Shown here in pieces: positions 18,288-25,928 of a stretch of 64,000 nucleotides of DNA. Each line of letters starts with the position of its first letter. The stretch's first letter is position 1. The DNA comes from UMGS1766 sp963597355 (GTDB lineage: Bacteria; Bacillota; Clostridia; Oscillospirales; Oscillospiraceae). The notes beneath the pieces are model-generated. The model did not search any database. It was not told the DNA's origin and was given only the letters and a program-made list of their open reading frames with translations. Location of the stretch: the NCBI GenBank assembly GCA_963597355.1, contig CAVBPR010000002.1:62001-126000 (forward strand), in the 5' to 3' direction. Made by a program: the position numbers and the translations under genes.

Positions 18288-18306
18288 TGCTTTCCTTTAC
18301 ACTCCC

Positions 18307-19077
18307 TTAACGGCCGGGTTGATGCTCCGGGATGCGGGGATCGTTATAGCGGTGGTCAAGATCCAGCGTCTCGTAGGGCTCCGGCCACATCACGTCCCGC
18401 TGGGGTGTCTGCAACAGGTTGTATGGCTTGTGCCATGGACCGGTGTAGGTTACATTGGGACTGCCAAGCACCACAGGAGGAGGAGGCGGGCTGTTGGGAT
18501 CGGTGCGGCGGGCATATTCCTCAGCCGCCCAGTCCTTGTAATCCAGATCGCCCATGATATCGGGGCAGACCTGCTCGTTCAGGTACTTCAGCTTGCCGTC
18601 CTTCTCGTCGATGACAAAGTCGGAGCCATAGCGCTCCCACATGATGTGGCACCACTTCTCGCCGTCTGGGTCGAGGGTGGAGTTGATGGCACCGGGGGTG
18701 ACAAAGCTGCCGCGGACGCTCTTGCCGTCGTCGGCGACCTCGATGACGTCGCAGGTCAGGGTGTGGACGGAGCATTCCATCAGGGGGCGGTAGTCCTTGC
18801 CCGCAATCTCGGGATAACGATCCACCTTGGCCATAAAGTTCTTCATGCCCATCAGCTCATAGTCGGTAATGTTGCCGTGCCAGACCTGGTCGAAGCCCAC
18901 CATACAGCCGAAGAAGTGCCCCCAGCCGCAGTCGTCGGTGTGCACCCACAGTTGGTCGTACTCCGTCGCGCCGTCGCAGCGGGCGTGGAGATACTGGTGG
19001 CGTGCCTTGACGTTCTCGGCCTCCTGAGAAAGGCCTGCGTTATGGATGCGCTGAGACAGCGTCAGATGTTTTTTCAT
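18307..19077 (-). CDS. NTF2/SnoaL-like protein C
   Basis: 256 aa, with an N-terminal helical part followed by the curved-sheet pattern of NTF2-like proteins (including RHQYLHARCDG and YGSDFVIDEKDGK) and a long C-terminal extension with PPPPP near residue 203. The same fold includes dehydratases (BaiE 7-alpha-dehydratase, scytalone dehydratase), isomerases and binding proteins. It overlaps gene B by 4 bp (ATGA), so the two are translationally coupled. No transmembrane or signal sequence. Catalytic residues cannot be assigned by eye, so dehydratase is only a possibility. Confidence 0.75.
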   Translation of the reverse strand: MKKHLTLSQRIHNAGLSQEAENVKARHQYLHARCDGATEYDQLWVHTDDCGWGHFFGCMVGFDQVWHGNITDYELMGMKNFMAKVDRYPEIAGKDYRPLMECSVHTLTCDVIEVADDGKSVRGSFVTPGAINSTLDPDGEKWCHIMWERYGSDFVIDEKDGKLKYLNEQVCPDIMGDLDYKDWAAEEYARRTDPNSPPPPPVVLGSPNVTYTGPWHKPYNLLQTPQRDVMWPEPYETLDLDHRYNDPRIPEHQPGR

Positions 19078-19844
19078 TTGTAGTTCCTCCCCTCGCCAGC
19101 GCGCATACCGATCACTTCCGGCGGCCTCCAGCCCTCGGGGCCGTAGCTGATGTCGTCGGTAAAGGTCTTGTAGTTCTTGGGCGGCATGGCCGGATAATCA
19201 TCCCACCAGTTGAAGGTGACATCGTGGGTCAGCTCCTCAATGGTGGGGGTGCCGAACTCCTTGCGCACGCGGTTGGTGGAGTTGGCGCTCCAGTCCTCAT
19301 AGACCGGGTACTCGCCGTAGTCGTGACCGGCCTGGCAATCTACGTCGGTGGAGATGACGATGTGCCAGATCTTCCACTCGTTGCCCTCGCGGACGAAATC
19401 GACGGCCACCTTGCCCAGCATCCACTGGACGTGGGCGCTGCCATCGGCCTCGGCCATGGCCTCGTTGCCGATGGAGTACCACAGGCCCTTGGCGGTCTCG
19501 CCGTCCTCGGCCAGCTCCACCAGACCGGTGGTCAGGGGATGGGCATACATATTGCCCATATTCAGCTCAGAAGCGCCGTTGGCCTTCTTTTGCTCCTCCA
19601 GCGCGGCATTGTGGGCATCCACATAGTAGCCGCGGATGGCGTCCATACCCACATAGTAGCCCCAGTTGGAGCCATAGGAGGCGGTCTTCTGATGCTCCGG
19701 CTCCTTGACCCACATGGTGTCCAGCTCCTCCGCGCGGGCATCGGCGGTTTGCAGGAACACCCGGCGCCCCATCAGATTCTTGACTTCCTCAATGTCCCAG
19801 ATGCGGCGAATCTGCTCGTCATCGGTGAATTTCTTCTGTTCCAC
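19074..19844 (-). CDS. NTF2/SnoaL-like protein B
   Basis: 256 aa. The N-terminal segment DIEEVKNLMGRRVFLQTADA matches DQRDVKNLMGIYVNYIIMND in protein A, followed by an aromatic-rich pocket region (GSNWGYYVGMDAIRGYYVDA) typical of SnoaL-like proteins. It is 14 bp downstream of gene A and overlaps gene C by 4 bp. The three tandem relatives may form a hetero-oligomer, as NTF2-like folds commonly dimerise or trimerise, or act on successive intermediates. Cytoplasmic by sequence. Confidence 0.78.
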   Translation of the reverse strand: MEQKKFTDDEQIRRIWDIEEVKNLMGRRVFLQTADARAEELDTMWVKEPEHQKTASYGSNWGYYVGMDAIRGYYVDAHNAALEEQKKANGASELNMGNMYAHPLTTGLVELAEDGETAKGLWYSIGNEAMAEADGSAHVQWMLGKVAVDFVREGNEWKIWHIVISTDVDCQAGHDYGEYPVYEDWSANSTNRVRKEFGTPTIEELTHDVTFNWWDDYPAMPPKNYKTFTDDISYGPEGWRPPEVIGMRAGEGRNYK

Positions 19845-19858
19845 AGTGCATCCTCCTC

Positions 19859-20593
19859 TCAGATACCGTAGCTGAAGGTCTCAGCAAAGGTGGTGTAGGG
19901 CTCAGGCACCCGGGGCGACGGGGTCAGTGGGCGCTGGGCGGAGTAATAGGGGCGGTTAGTTTTTGCGCCGGAATACAGTGGCATTTCAAATTCCTTCAGC
20001 GCGGCAAACTCCGGAAGTTCCGGCAACGGCTCTTCCGCCTTGCCCCAGTCGGTGCCGCAACGGGCGTCCACGTCGTTGGTGATCTCCAGATGCCAGATCT
20101 TCCACTTGTCGCCCTCGCGGATGAAATCAGCGGCATAGAAGCCCCAGGTCCAGTTGGCGTGGGGGCCGGTGGGGGTTACTTCTGCGTGGCTGCCCCAGCA
20201 GTACCACAAGCCCTTGGCAGTCTTGCCGTCAGCGGCAATCTCAATGACCGGGTCGGCAACGGGGAAATCCCGGAATGTGCCGATGCCGAAGATCTCGTCG
20301 GCGCTCTTGTCGCCGATTTCCTCGGGGAACTTTTTCTGCAGCAGGGACGCAACGAGGGCATTGCGGTCGTGAATGGCTTGATAGTAGTTCTTGACCGCTT
20401 GCGCTCCAATGTACCAGCCGTTGTTGTCGCCGTAGCAGACATCGGCCTGCTCCTGCGCCCAAAGGTCATCGAATACCTTGGCATCGTCATTCATGATAAT
20501 GTAGTTGACGTAAATACCCATCAGGTTCTTTACGTCGCGCTGGTCTTCCCAGCGGTCCACCAGCTGTTCTGTGGTGAACGTAGTCTGCTTCAT
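19859..20593 (-). CDS. NTF2/SnoaL-like protein A
   Basis: 244 aa, first gene of the leftward NTF2-OYE3-beta-helix operon. It contains RDVKNLMGIYVNYIIMNDD, DLWAQEQADVCYGDNNGWYI and DFIREGDKWKIWHLEITNDV, the strand-helix pattern of SnoaL-like proteins, with a short proline-rich C-terminal arm. It reads from a promoter at 20649-20677 and is divergent from PucR regulator 2, with a palindrome between them, which suggests that regulator controls it. Function unknown; BaiE-type dehydratases are the closest functional analogy. Confidence 0.78.
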   Translation of the reverse strand: MKQTTFTTEQLVDRWEDQRDVKNLMGIYVNYIIMNDDAKVFDDLWAQEQADVCYGDNNGWYIGAQAVKNYYQAIHDRNALVASLLQKKFPEEIGDKSADEIFGIGTFRDFPVADPVIEIAADGKTAKGLWYCWGSHAEVTPTGPHANWTWGFYAADFIREGDKWKIWHLEITNDVDARCGTDWGKAEEPLPELPEFAALKEFEMPLYSGAKTNRPYYSAQRPLTPSPRVPEPYTTFAETFSYGI

Positions 20594-20648
20594 AACATCA
20601 CACTCTTTTCTGTCGAATGTCGTTTGGCTTTTAAACCTTACGATCTCT

Positions 20649-20677
20649 ATTCTAGCCCCCGGCGCTGCCCCTGTCTT
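20649..20677 (-). promoter_or_regulatory. promoter of the NTF2-OYE3 operon
   Basis: On the minus strand AAGACA, 17-bp spacer, TAGAAT. The -35 is imperfect, as expected for an activated promoter; the operator at 20709-20725 is about 32 bp upstream of the -35. Confidence 0.5.
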
Positions 20678-20708
20678 TAGCCGCCGCAGTCAATCTCACT
20701 GAGGTGGA

Positions 20709-20725
20709 TTGTCTGTCCCGGATAA
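20709..20725. promoter_or_regulatory. operator candidate between NTF2 operon and PucR regulator 2
   Basis: TTGTC-N7-GATAA, one base off the TTGTC-N7-GACAA palindrome seen near the other regulators. It lies 8 bp upstream of the -35 of the rightward promoter, the position of a class-II-like activator site. Confidence 0.45.
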
Positions 20726-20733
20726 ATCCCAAG

Positions 20734-20762
20734 TTGAACTTCGCGATTCTTTCGTCTATAAT
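20734..20762 (+). promoter_or_regulatory. promoter of PucR regulator 2
   Basis: TTGAAC, 17-bp spacer, TATAAT; about 97 bp from the -10 to the start codon. Confidence 0.65.
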
Positions 20763-20799
20763 GACGAAAAGAGAATGTGAACCGGAGGTGTAGACACAT

Positions 20800-20826
20800 A
20801 AAGACTTCCCCCAATGGGAAGTCTTT
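20800..20826 (+). other. 5'-UTR hairpin of PucR regulator 2
   Basis: Perfect 11-bp stem AAAGACTTCCC / GGGAAGTCTTT with a 5-nt loop and no T-run, 34 bp before the start codon. A post-transcriptional control element is possible. Confidence 0.5.
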
Positions 20827-20859
20827 GGAATCTATATCCTCATTGAGAGGAAGAATATC

Positions 20860-22452
20860 ATGTACGTCTCATTTCAGGAACTGGTCGCTGAGCTCCAGCG
20901 AAGCGCACAGGTGCAGGCCTACAATGTCACCAATGAGCAGATCGTGACTAATATTCAGATGCTGTCCGTAGATTTTACCCCGGAGCAGACGCCTCAGCAC
21001 CGGGACACGCTCTACATCTGCGAATACTGGCAGTTCAAGCGCTTCGACCCCCGGGCAGATCTGCCTCTCATGGTCTGCGTTATGGAAGCCCATGCCGATG
21101 CCAATGCCGTCATGTTCCAGAACCGCTCCATGGCCGCAGTATACGGCTCCACGGTGGTGGAAGTGCTGCTGGCACTGACCAATGCCGCCTATGACCTGGG
21201 GTGCAAGTCCTCCCTCATCACCGAACTGTCTCGCACGTTTCTGCAGTGCAGGTCGCTGGAGGAGCTGATGATGGAGGGCTATCGGGCGTTAAAGAACCCC
21301 CTTATCGTCACCGATCACAACCAGAAAATCCTGTACGCCACCGCCCCCGACCGGGTATCCAGTCCGGTATACCGCACCATCCTGTCCTCAGAGTATCTTC
21401 CTGTCGGCCATCCCCTCATTGACGAACTGGGCAACTCCTGGAACGCGGTGGACACCCTGTTCCTTACCAGCGAGACAGAGAATCTGTTCCCCATCCTCTG
21501 CAAGCCGCTGACCGTTGGTACGGCCACCGTGGGCTATCTGCACATCATGCAGTTCGAGCACTGTTTCGACGAGCAGGACTCCAATATCGCAGAGTTGCTG
21601 GGCAACCTGCTGACCATCGAGCTGTGGCGCACCCGCCGCAGTGACAGCCGCACCGGTCAGACACTGACGGAGCGCTTCCTGCGGGACATTCTGGACAGTC
21701 TGCTGGGAGATCAGGAGGCCGTCAACACCCGCCAGAAAGAGCTTGGCCTCACATTCCAGCCACATCTGTACGCCATGGTGTTCAATCTGCGCCAGTCCGC
21801 CGAGATCAACACCGTGCACCATATTCTGTTCTCCGATCTGGCCACACTCATTCGCACCACCCTGCCGGGCACAACTGCTTTTCTCTATAAAAACAGCGTG
21901 TTTGTTCTCGCTCAGTCCGCCAGCGAGATCAATGATATGGCTGCCTACCTTGCCCCCATCCTGCCATCGGTGCAGCAGTATAACCTCACCATCGGCATCA
22001 GCAATGTGCTGCCCTCCATCTCCTATTTGCGGGAGGCAGGCTATCAGGCGCGCAAGGCGCTCCAATTAGGGGAAGTCATACAGCCAGATCAGCTCTATTA
22101 CCGCTACTCGGACTACACGCTGCACTACATGATGGAGCTGTGCCTGAAAAACGAGTCCCTGAGCGCTCTGTGTCCTCCGGAGCTGCACAAGCTCATCGCC
22201 TACGGGAAGGAGAACGGGCCGGAGCTGCTGGATACCCTGCGCATTTACCTGCACTGTGGCCGCAGCAAGGCGGAGACGGCGAAAAAGCTGTTTGTCCACG
22301 TCAATACGGTCAAGTACCGTATTGCCCAGATCCAGGAGATTACCAACCTCGACCTCGGCGACGACGAGACCGCACTCTCGCTTCTGCTGGCCTTTAAGAT
22401 GATCGAATACCGGGAAAAGTTCCAAAACTATGAGCCGATCATAAATGTATAA
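20860..22452 (+). CDS. PucR/CdaR-family transcriptional regulator 2
   Basis: 530 aa, same length and architecture as regulator 1: an N-terminal MYVSFQELVAELQ segment, a sensory middle, a CdaR-like central part and a C-terminal PucR helix-turn-helix (about 455-512, SKAETAKKLFVHVNTVKYRI). GAGGAAG precedes the ATG. It is divergent from the NTF2-OYE3 operon with a shared regulatory interval, so it probably controls that operon. It is convergent with regulator 3, the two separated by a bidirectional terminator. Confidence 0.88.
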   Translation: MYVSFQELVAELQRSAQVQAYNVTNEQIVTNIQMLSVDFTPEQTPQHRDTLYICEYWQFKRFDPRADLPLMVCVMEAHADANAVMFQNRSMAAVYGSTVVEVLLALTNAAYDLGCKSSLITELSRTFLQCRSLEELMMEGYRALKNPLIVTDHNQKILYATAPDRVSSPVYRTILSSEYLPVGHPLIDELGNSWNAVDTLFLTSETENLFPILCKPLTVGTATVGYLHIMQFEHCFDEQDSNIAELLGNLLTIELWRTRRSDSRTGQTLTERFLRDILDSLLGDQEAVNTRQKELGLTFQPHLYAMVFNLRQSAEINTVHHILFSDLATLIRTTLPGTTAFLYKNSVFVLAQSASEINDMAAYLAPILPSVQQYNLTIGISNVLPSISYLREAGYQARKALQLGEVIQPDQLYYRYSDYTLHYMMELCLKNESLSALCPPELHKLIAYGKENGPELLDTLRIYLHCGRSKAETAKKLFVHVNTVKYRIAQIQEITNLDLGDDETALSLLLAFKMIEYREKFQNYEPIINV

Positions 22453-22455
22453 AAG

Positions 22456-22490
22456 AAGATGGCAGCGTTTTAACGCTGCCATCTTTGTCT
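22456..22490. terminator. bidirectional terminator between convergent PucR genes
   Basis: AAGATGGCAGCGTT / AACGCTGCCATCTT around TT. A-rich on the left and T-rich on the right, so it can serve both genes. Confidence 0.85.
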
Positions 22491-24065
22491 TTATTCACTT
22501 GGCCCGACGGGAAAGTGAGTGCTGTAATCCAACAGTTTGAAGGAGAGATGCAGAGCCATAATGTTTTCCTGATCATCCAGGCTGACACCCATGATGGACT
22601 CAATCTGGGCGATGCGATACTTGATGGTGTTGGGATGGGTAAAGAGTACCTTGGCTGTTTGTGCTTTGTTGCACTTGCAATCCAGATAGGTACGCAGGGT
22701 GTCCAAAAGCTCTGGACCGTTTTCACGGCAGTGATCCAGTAGAATTTGAAGCTCCGGCATACAGAAATCCACTAGTCCGCCACGGGTGAGGCTGGCCTCC
22801 ACCATGCGGTAAATAGCATAATCCCTGTAATCATTCAGAGTATCCTTCCGGCGCAGTGTTGATCCCAGCTGCAGGGCTTTGAAGGCCTGATAGCTGTACT
22901 CCCGCAGACGGGTCAGGCTGGAAAAGGAATTGCTGATGCCAACGGCCATGCGGTACTGCTCCAGCAGCCCCAGTGCCGGGGCAAGCAGCGATGCGGCATC
23001 CATGCCCGGCTCATCGCAGGTGAGCAGGACATTGATGGAGTTTTTATAGAGAAAAGCCCGGCTCCCGGGCAGTAACCGCTCCATCTGCTCTGCCAGCAGG
23101 GTGAAGGAGACCCGAGGCGCATCAATATCCTTTTTGGATACGATGATGGCCACCCGGATATAGCGCTTGAATTCCAGCTTCATGGCATGTTGTCGTCGAA
23201 GCAGAGTCTCGGCGTCCTGCATCCGGTCGTCCAGAATGTCCCGCAGGAACTGCCCGACAGCGTCCTCCTTGTCGCTCTGAACATACTCGTGAAAGTTCCA
23301 CAGTTGGGCGGTGAGCAGATTGCTGAGCAGGCCGATGATGTAGTTGTCCTCTTCCTGAAAGCTGCGATTGAACTGAAGAACGTGGAGATACCCTTTTGTG
23401 CTGCCGCCAATGGTCAGCTCCTTGCAGATGATGTCCGGCACCTCGCCGCTACCGGGGTTCAAAAATGGCGCTTCCCGGGTCAGCCAATAGCCCTCCAGCG
23501 AGTCCCTGTCCGGATGTCCCACCGGAAGGTAATCCATTTCCATGATGGCATTATACTGGGAGTTGCGCACGATGGCCGGTGGTGTGTAGGACATCACCTT
23601 CTGAGCTCCGTCGGTGAGGACCAGCGGATTGCCCAATACCAGATAGCCCTCGGACATGAGATCCTCCGGCGTCTTACAGCGCAGAAAGCTCTGGGAGATC
23701 TCCAGCAGATCGGAGGACAGCCGTCCGTAATCGTACATCCGACGGTTCAGAAAAAACAGCACCTCGGTAAGGGTACTGTTGTGCACCACAACGGCAGTAC
23801 GGTTCTCAAAAAATATGTCGTCGGTCAGCATACCCGGTTCGACCACGCACAGAACGGGTGCAAGGTTGATGAACGGGTCAATCTGACGCAGGCAGCGGTA
23901 GTCACACAGGTAGAGTGTGCCGCTGTTCATATGCTCCACCGGCCGGGTCTGCTCCGTTGGCAGCGGTGCAATGCCGTCGATGAGTTGTACTGCCGACAGA
24001 TGGTAGGCCTCCACACGGAAGTGCTTTTGCAGATCCTGCACCAGTTTTTCCAGATATAGATACAT
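22491..24065 (-). CDS. PucR/CdaR-family transcriptional regulator 3
   Basis: 524 aa. It begins MYLYLEKLVQDLQ like its two paralogues and ends in the PucR helix-turn-helix (about 447-505, NKAQTAKVLFTHPNTIKYRI). AAAAGGAGATGG precedes the ATG. A near-perfect palindrome lies 86-106 bp upstream. It follows the FAD2-permease2-small protein operon on the same strand after a terminator, mirroring the arrangement around regulator 1, so its likely target is that operon and perhaps its own gene. Confidence 0.88.
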   Translation of the reverse strand: MYLYLEKLVQDLQKHFRVEAYHLSAVQLIDGIAPLPTEQTRPVEHMNSGTLYLCDYRCLRQIDPFINLAPVLCVVEPGMLTDDIFFENRTAVVVHNSTLTEVLFFLNRRMYDYGRLSSDLLEISQSFLRCKTPEDLMSEGYLVLGNPLVLTDGAQKVMSYTPPAIVRNSQYNAIMEMDYLPVGHPDRDSLEGYWLTREAPFLNPGSGEVPDIICKELTIGGSTKGYLHVLQFNRSFQEEDNYIIGLLSNLLTAQLWNFHEYVQSDKEDAVGQFLRDILDDRMQDAETLLRRQHAMKLEFKRYIRVAIIVSKKDIDAPRVSFTLLAEQMERLLPGSRAFLYKNSINVLLTCDEPGMDAASLLAPALGLLEQYRMAVGISNSFSSLTRLREYSYQAFKALQLGSTLRRKDTLNDYRDYAIYRMVEASLTRGGLVDFCMPELQILLDHCRENGPELLDTLRTYLDCKCNKAQTAKVLFTHPNTIKYRIAQIESIMGVSLDDQENIMALHLSFKLLDYSTHFPVGPSE

Positions 24066-24150
24066 CGTTCCATCTCCTTTTCATCTCGTCTTATTGTAAC
24101 AACTCCGTCCGGCAGTAACACTGTCGCGGCTGATGAAAAGCCCACTGCCG

Positions 24151-24171
24151 TTTTGTCTGGTGCAGACAAAA
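24151..24171. promoter_or_regulatory. near-perfect operator palindrome upstream of PucR regulator 3
   Basis: TTTTGTCTG-GTG-CAGACAAAA, perfect 9-bp arms. The best copy of the island motif. A weak -10 (TACAAT) for the regulator lies between it and the gene. Confidence 0.6.
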
Positions 24172-24215
24172 GCCCACCCCGGCAGAGCCTTAAAGGGGGA
24201 GCTTTGCCGGGGTGG
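24163..24215 (-). terminator. terminator of the FAD2-permease2 operon
   Basis: On the minus strand CCACCCCGGCAAAGC / GCTCTGCCGGGGTGG (one internal mismatch) is followed by GCTTTTG. It overlaps the operator at 24151-24171, the same terminator-operator overlap as at 7246-7297. Confidence 0.65.
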
Positions 24216-24249
24216 AGAGTAAGGAGAAGAGGTATTCAATTTCGTTTTG

Positions 24250-24540
24250 TCAGGTGAGTATTAGCGCTGCTGCACAGATAACTACACCTGCAATGGCGAG
24301 GAGGACGGTGGCATAGCTGTGCGCACGACGGGCTTTTTCTGCTCTCGGGTGGGTGCGCAGCTCGTTCAGCGCATCCAGCGCCACAAAGCCGCACAGACCG
24401 ATACAGGCCAGTACTGCGCATACCGTGCGCCCACCCAGAACCGCACCGACAATAGCCGCTATGGCCACCGTCGTCAGATAGGCACAGGCGAATTTTCCAG
24501 GCAGAGCGATCTTCTGGGGTTTCGGTTTCATTTGCAGCAT
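24250..24540 (-). CDS. small 3-TM membrane protein paired with GntP-like permease 2
   Basis: 96 aa: a basic N-terminus (MLQMKPKPQK) and three hydrophobic segments (about 17-37, 40-58 and 75-95). Size and topology match the 99-aa protein at 6938-7237, including a central GFVALDAL similar to GFVLLDLI. AAGGAGG precedes the start, 28 bp after the permease stop. No known family; a permease accessory subunit is the simplest inference from the repeated gene order. Confidence 0.7.
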   Translation of the reverse strand: MLQMKPKPQKIALPGKFACAYLTTVAIAAIVGAVLGGRTVCAVLACIGLCGFVALDALNELRTHPRAEKARRAHSYATVLLAIAGVVICAAALILT

Positions 24541-24568
24541 ATCACGCGCCTCCTTGCGTCGTTTTAGG

Positions 24569-25894
24569 TCAGATGATGCCGACCGCGGCCATGATAATAG
24601 CCAGAACCATCATGGCAGAGGTGAGCAGAACGGTGGTTTTGAAGATGGGAGGATAGCTCTCCGGCATGGGGGAGTCCAGCAATTCAGCCTGCGCCACGAG
24701 GAAGGGGCTGTTGGGCAGAGTGTCGAACACGGTGTTGCCGACGATCATCAGCAGGGACACGCTGGTCAGACTCAGACCGGCGGGCATGAAGATGGTGTTG
24801 GCAAGGCTGGTCAGCACGATGGTGCAGGAGTTGCCCATAACCACAAGGACGACCGCCAGAATGCCAAAGCCGAGAGACAGAGGCAGTGCAGAGGCAATAG
24901 CATTGGCACCGCTCAGGATCAGGTCATAGGCGGGAGAAATGGTAATGGCCAGACCGGGCAGGTAGGACAGGGTCAGCAGTACGGAGATCATGACGCCTGC
25001 GTTGTTGCACTTTTCCACGATGGTGGCCAGACGGCCTTTGCCTTCGGGGATGGGGATGTAACGGAAGAACATAACGGCGGCAATGGCGGTGCCGATGGCC
25101 AGCGCCAGCCAGGCAGGCATAGAGAAAGCGTTGTACAGGATGGGAATAATGATGATGGGGATCAGGGTGAGCAGCCAGTGGGGACGGTGCTCGCTCTCGT
25201 TGATGGGGATGTTGCGGATTTTGCCCATGACGAAGCCCTCGCCCTTGGCCTGATCCTTGCGGATCATGTGAGTCAGCCAGAACACGGAGGCGAACAGGAA
25301 GATCGCCAGGAAGAACAGACGGCCGGCCCAGGCAGTGCTGGGAGTGAAGCCGGGCAGCAGCATGGGCAGGATGATGTTTGCACCGCCGGGTGCCCAGGGC
25401 AGGAACATGGAGATGGTGCCGCCGCACTGGAGAATGGCGCTCAGATAGCGCTTGGGCACGTCCAGCTCCTTGAACACGGCGATGGCCAGAGCGCAGACGG
25501 TGGGCATGATGGCCATGCCGTCGATACCGGCCAAGCTTAGCAGGGTGCGCAGAAGGTAGAACAGAATGAAGGTGACGATCATCTTACCGGCGGGATTCTT
25601 GATCTTCTTCGCCGGAGCGAGAACGGCCAGACCCAGGGAGGTCGCCGCGCCGGACTCGCTATAGAACATACCGAGGATGCCGCCGAACAGGAACAGGGGG
25701 GCGTAGGTTGCCATCATGTTCATGACCTGGGAGTCCATCGCGTTCTGCCAGCCGGTGGCGATGTCGATGCCGGAGGTGATGTAGATGAAGATCGTGCCGA
25801 TGATACAGGCCAGGGGCAGTCCCAGACCGCGGTACATACTGTAGTTGATAAAGACGATCGCAATGATGATGCAGATCAGACTGAATACTGCCAT
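24569..25894 (-). CDS. GntP-like permease, copy 2
   Basis: 441 aa, about 11-12 membrane segments. It aligns with copy 1 over its length (MYRGLGLPLACIIGT vs IYRGLGMALASVIGT; LLTLIPI in both; GNSCTIVL vs GSNTIVL). A carboxylate/H+ symporter-like role is inferred from the family. A good ribosome site (AAAAGGAGAG) precedes the ATG. It sits between the FAD2 gene and its 3-TM partner, as copy 1 follows FAD1. Confidence 0.82.
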   Translation of the reverse strand: MAVFSLICIIIAIVFINYSMYRGLGLPLACIIGTIFIYITSGIDIATGWQNAMDSQVMNMMATYAPLFLFGGILGMFYSESGAATSLGLAVLAPAKKIKNPAGKMIVTFILFYLLRTLLSLAGIDGMAIMPTVCALAIAVFKELDVPKRYLSAILQCGGTISMFLPWAPGGANIILPMLLPGFTPSTAWAGRLFFLAIFLFASVFWLTHMIRKDQAKGEGFVMGKIRNIPINESEHRPHWLLTLIPIIIIPILYNAFSMPAWLALAIGTAIAAVMFFRYIPIPEGKGRLATIVEKCNNAGVMISVLLTLSYLPGLAITISPAYDLILSGANAIASALPLSLGFGILAVVLVVMGNSCTIVLTSLANTIFMPAGLSLTSVSLLMIVGNTVFDTLPNSPFLVAQAELLDSPMPESYPPIFKTTVLLTSAMMVLAIIMAAVGII

Positions 25895-25928
25895 GGGGGT
25901 CTCTCCTTTTCACTTTATTTTTCTGTTT

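Noticed and set aside
16614..18557. 647-codon plus-strand frame opposite OYE3
   Set aside because: Antisense shadow of a gene with all family motifs; no ribosome site and no recognisable domain.
20814..20846. 10-codon leader peptide (MGSLWNLYPH) in the PucR2 5' UTR
   Set aside because: Its ATG lies in the loop/stem of the hairpin and no ribosome site precedes it; a chance frame is as likely.
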